Assembly: GCA_002448715.1 (NCBI GenBank)
Contig: DJZU01000100.1
Coordinates: forward strand, 1-7,671
Source of the DNA: Candidatus Neomicrothrix sp. UBA6944
GTDB taxonomy: Bacteria > Actinomycetota > Acidimicrobiia > Acidimicrobiales > Poriferisodalaceae
Direction: 5' to 3'
DNA: 7,671 nt
The stretch's first letter is position 1, and every line of letters starts with the position of its first letter. The notes below the pieces were generated by a model that worked only from the letters and a program-made list of their open reading frames with translations, was not told where the DNA came from and did no database searches. Position numbers and translations under genes: made by a program. Shown piece by piece: positions 5,758-7,671 of this stretch.

Positions 5758-7542
5758 TCAGTCGTCCAGTTTGAGCGCTGACACGAAGGCCTCGTTGGGT
5801 ACCTCTACGCGCCCAATTGCCTTCATCTTCTTCTTACCCTTCTTCTGCTGTTCAAGAAGTTTGCGTTTTCGTGTGATGTCTCCGCCGTAGCACTTAGCAA
5901 GAACGTCTTTTCGTTTCGCCTTGACTGTTTCCCGGGCAATGATTCTTCCTCCAATCGCCGCCTGGATTGGGACGTCGAACATTTGACGGGGGATAAGTTC
6001 ACGAAGTTTTTCGGTCATTCGGCGGCCATAGTCGTAGGCAGAATCGCTGTGAACGATGGTTGAAAACGCGTCGACGGGTTCGCTGTTGAGTAGCACATCT
6101 ACCTTGACTAGCTTTTCCGCCTGATAGCCAAAGGGCTCATAGTCAAGACTTGCGTACCCTTGCGTTCGACTTTTGAGTTGGTCGAAAAAGTCGGTAACCA
6201 CCTCCGCAAGCGGGATTAGATAGTGAAGTTCGACTCGTTCGGGTGAGAGATACTCCATCCGGTCCATTTGCCCACGTCGACCTTGACAGAGTTCCATGAC
6301 AGTTCCTGTGTAGTCAGAAGGAGTCAATATGCCGATACGCAGCATCGGTTCCTCTATTTGGTCGACGCTACCCATGTCTGGCAAATCAGATGGATTGTCG
6401 ACCTCGAAAGTGTTTCCCTCATCTGTTGTGACCTTGTAGGCGACCGAAGGGGCAGTCGCAATTAATGAAAGGTCGAACTCGCGTTCGAGTCTTTCTCGAA
6501 CAATTTCCATATGTAATAACCCAAGGAAGCCACATCTGAATCCAAAACCGAGTGCGCCTGATGTTTCTGGTTCGTAAGTAACTGACGCGTCGTTCAGTTT
6601 CAATTTTTGTAGCGCTTCTCGAAGATCGGAGTATTCATCGCCGTCAACCGGATACAGACCGCAAAACACCATGGGTTTCGGATCCTCGTATCCATCAAGG
6701 GGCTCTAAAGCCGGTCGTATCGCGGTAGTGACCGTCTCTCCAGATTTAGCTTGGCCAACATCTTTAATGCTCGCTATGAGGTAGCCGACCTCACCCGGAC
6801 CTAACTCCTCTACTGGTGTGGCGCCAGGCGAACGCACACCAATTTCCTCTGCGTCGTGACTTCCGCCAGTTTGCATGAACCGGAGTTTGTCGTTGGTCTT
6901 AATCCGGCCGTTAACGATTCGCATCGAAGACACCACGCCACGATATTGATCGAAGTGAGAGTCAAAGATAAGAGCTTGTAGTGGGCTGTCAGCATCACCT
7001 TGCGGCGGCGGAATACGCTCGATAATCGAGTCGAGTAACTCCGGGATTCCGTCACCGGTCTTAGCTGAAATTTGGAGAACTTCTTCAGCCGGTAGACCCA
7101 AGACATTCTCTATCTCAGAGGCATATAAGTGGGGGTCGGCCGCCGGGAGGTCGATCTTGTTGAGGACGGGAACTATCTCAAGGTCGTTATCAAGCGCTAG
7201 GTAGCAATTGGCGAGGGTCTGAGCCTCAATTCCTTGAGCTGCGTCGACTAAGAGCACTACACCTTCGCAAGCTGCGAGAGAGCGACTTACCTCGTAACCA
7301 AAGTCAACATGCCCAGGAGTATCAATCAGGTGAAGCGTGTGCCCTTTCCACTCAACTCGCACATTTTGGGCTTTGATAGTGATCCCTCGCTCACGTTCTA
7401 ATTCCATTGAGTCGAGGTACTGATCACGCATAGACCGAGCTTCGACCGCGCCAGTAATCTCAAGGATCCGATCAGACAACGTTGATTTGCCGTGATCTAT
7501 GTGCGCAATGATCGAAAAGTTTCGTATCCGTGTGAGGTCCAT
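5758..7542 (-). CDS. lepA: Elongation factor 4 (LepA), translational GTPase
   Basis: From the ATG at 7542 the product has 594 residues, matching the usual LepA length. It is a ribosome-associated GTPase related to EF-G, implicated in back-translocation and in translation initiation or 30S assembly. G motifs are intact: AHIDHGKST (13-21), RERGITI (50-56), DTPGH (74-78), NKID (128-131) and SAKTG (near 160). Downstream the EF-G-like domains contain ALGFGFRCGFLGLLHMEI, and the LepA-specific C-terminal domain carries LAKCYGGDITRKRKLLEQQK and the basic KKGKKKMK stretch. The ATG gives MDLTRIRNFSII, aligning with the E. coli N-terminus. An in-frame TTG lies four codons earlier and the frame stays open to the window edge, but there is no Shine-Dalgarno at either start. 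The stop is TGA at 5758-5760. It lies upstream of hrcA, as in many actinobacteria. Confidence 0.97.
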   Translation of the reverse strand: MDLTRIRNFSIIAHIDHGKSTLSDRILEITGAVEARSMRDQYLDSMELERERGITIKAQNVRVEWKGHTLHLIDTPGHVDFGYEVSRSLAACEGVVLLVDAAQGIEAQTLANCYLALDNDLEIVPVLNKIDLPAADPHLYASEIENVLGLPAEEVLQISAKTGDGIPELLDSIIERIPPPQGDADSPLQALIFDSHFDQYRGVVSSMRIVNGRIKTNDKLRFMQTGGSHDAEEIGVRSPGATPVEELGPGEVGYLIASIKDVGQAKSGETVTTAIRPALEPLDGYEDPKPMVFCGLYPVDGDEYSDLREALQKLKLNDASVTYEPETSGALGFGFRCGFLGLLHMEIVRERLEREFDLSLIATAPSVAYKVTTDEGNTFEVDNPSDLPDMGSVDQIEEPMLRIGILTPSDYTGTVMELCQGRRGQMDRMEYLSPERVELHYLIPLAEVVTDFFDQLKSRTQGYASLDYEPFGYQAEKLVKVDVLLNSEPVDAFSTIVHSDSAYDYGRRMTEKLRELIPRQMFDVPIQAAIGGRIIARETVKAKRKDVLAKCYGGDITRKRKLLEQQKKGKKKMKAIGRVEVPNEAFVSALKLDD

Positions 7543-7671
7543 CTGCAACTGCAAGGTACCAACGACAGCCGCTATTTGGTGATTCTCTGTGTCATCCTTA
7601 GCGTTTAGAAAGTCGTTAACGGCTGCGGCATCTGGCAGTCCTGTTGCTAACCTGAAGCGGTTATCTGCGGA
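7543..7671 (-). other. lepA upstream region, open in the lepA frame to the window edge
   Basis: These 129 bases have no stop in the lepA frame and no ATG or GTG in that frame; the only in-frame alternatives are TTG (7554, 7548) and rarer codons. The other minus-strand frames are closed by stops. No open frame with a start is visible on the plus strand. A tandem TTGCAG hexamer sits directly before the ATG (7543-7554). I see no convincing promoter or Shine-Dalgarno. It may be leader DNA or the tail of a longer coding region beyond the window. Confidence 0.3.

Noticed and set aside
7582..7594. A 13-base match (7 of 9 defined positions) to the remembered BldD box upstream of lepA
   Set aside because: A rough count gives more than ten such matches by chance in a window of this size. 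It is not a convincing palindrome and overlaps no recognisable promoter.

Overview
The window looks like a chromosomal housekeeping segment from a member of the Actinomycetota. The evidence is a BldD-type regulator and a second-type dnaJ directly behind hrcA, both typical of that phylum. Base composition is near 50% GC by eye, unlike high-GC Streptomyces, so a lineage such as a marine or freshwater Acidimicrobiia-like group is possible. That placement is inference. Every gene I can support is on the minus strand, so transcription runs from high to low coordinates.

Layout in transcription order: (1) lepA/EF4 (7542 to 5758), whose reading frame stays open upstream to the window edge. (2) A 92-base gap with a short inverted repeat and no recognisable CIRCE element. 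(3) A tight block hrcA, dnaJ, rsmE (5665 to 2817) with gaps of 8 and 6 bases: heat-shock repressor, J-protein co-chaperone and 16S rRNA methyltransferase. (4) A second tight block: a BldD-like HTH regulator, a DUF2797 protein and hemW (2776 to 251), with overlaps of 8 and 1 bases. In the short space before the regulator there is a plausible sigma70-type promoter whose -10 hexamer lies inside an imperfect palindrome, a possible autoregulatory operator. (5) A 113-base gap with a weak hairpin, then the first 45 codons of a secreted lipoprotein that runs off the low edge.

The shared themes are ribosome function (lepA, rsmE), protein folding (hrcA, dnaJ) and heme delivery (hemW). Most genes are conventional family members with intact motifs. 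The part most worth a second look is the regulator, DUF2797 and hemW block. It inserts a BldD-family protein, with a near-complete cyclic-di-GMP signature carrying one Asp-to-Glu change, and a zinc-ribbon/GIY-YIG-like protein of unknown function into a stress and translation cluster. I see no RNA genes, CRISPR arrays, insertion sequences or phage genes. No gene-free stretch exceeds about 130 bases.
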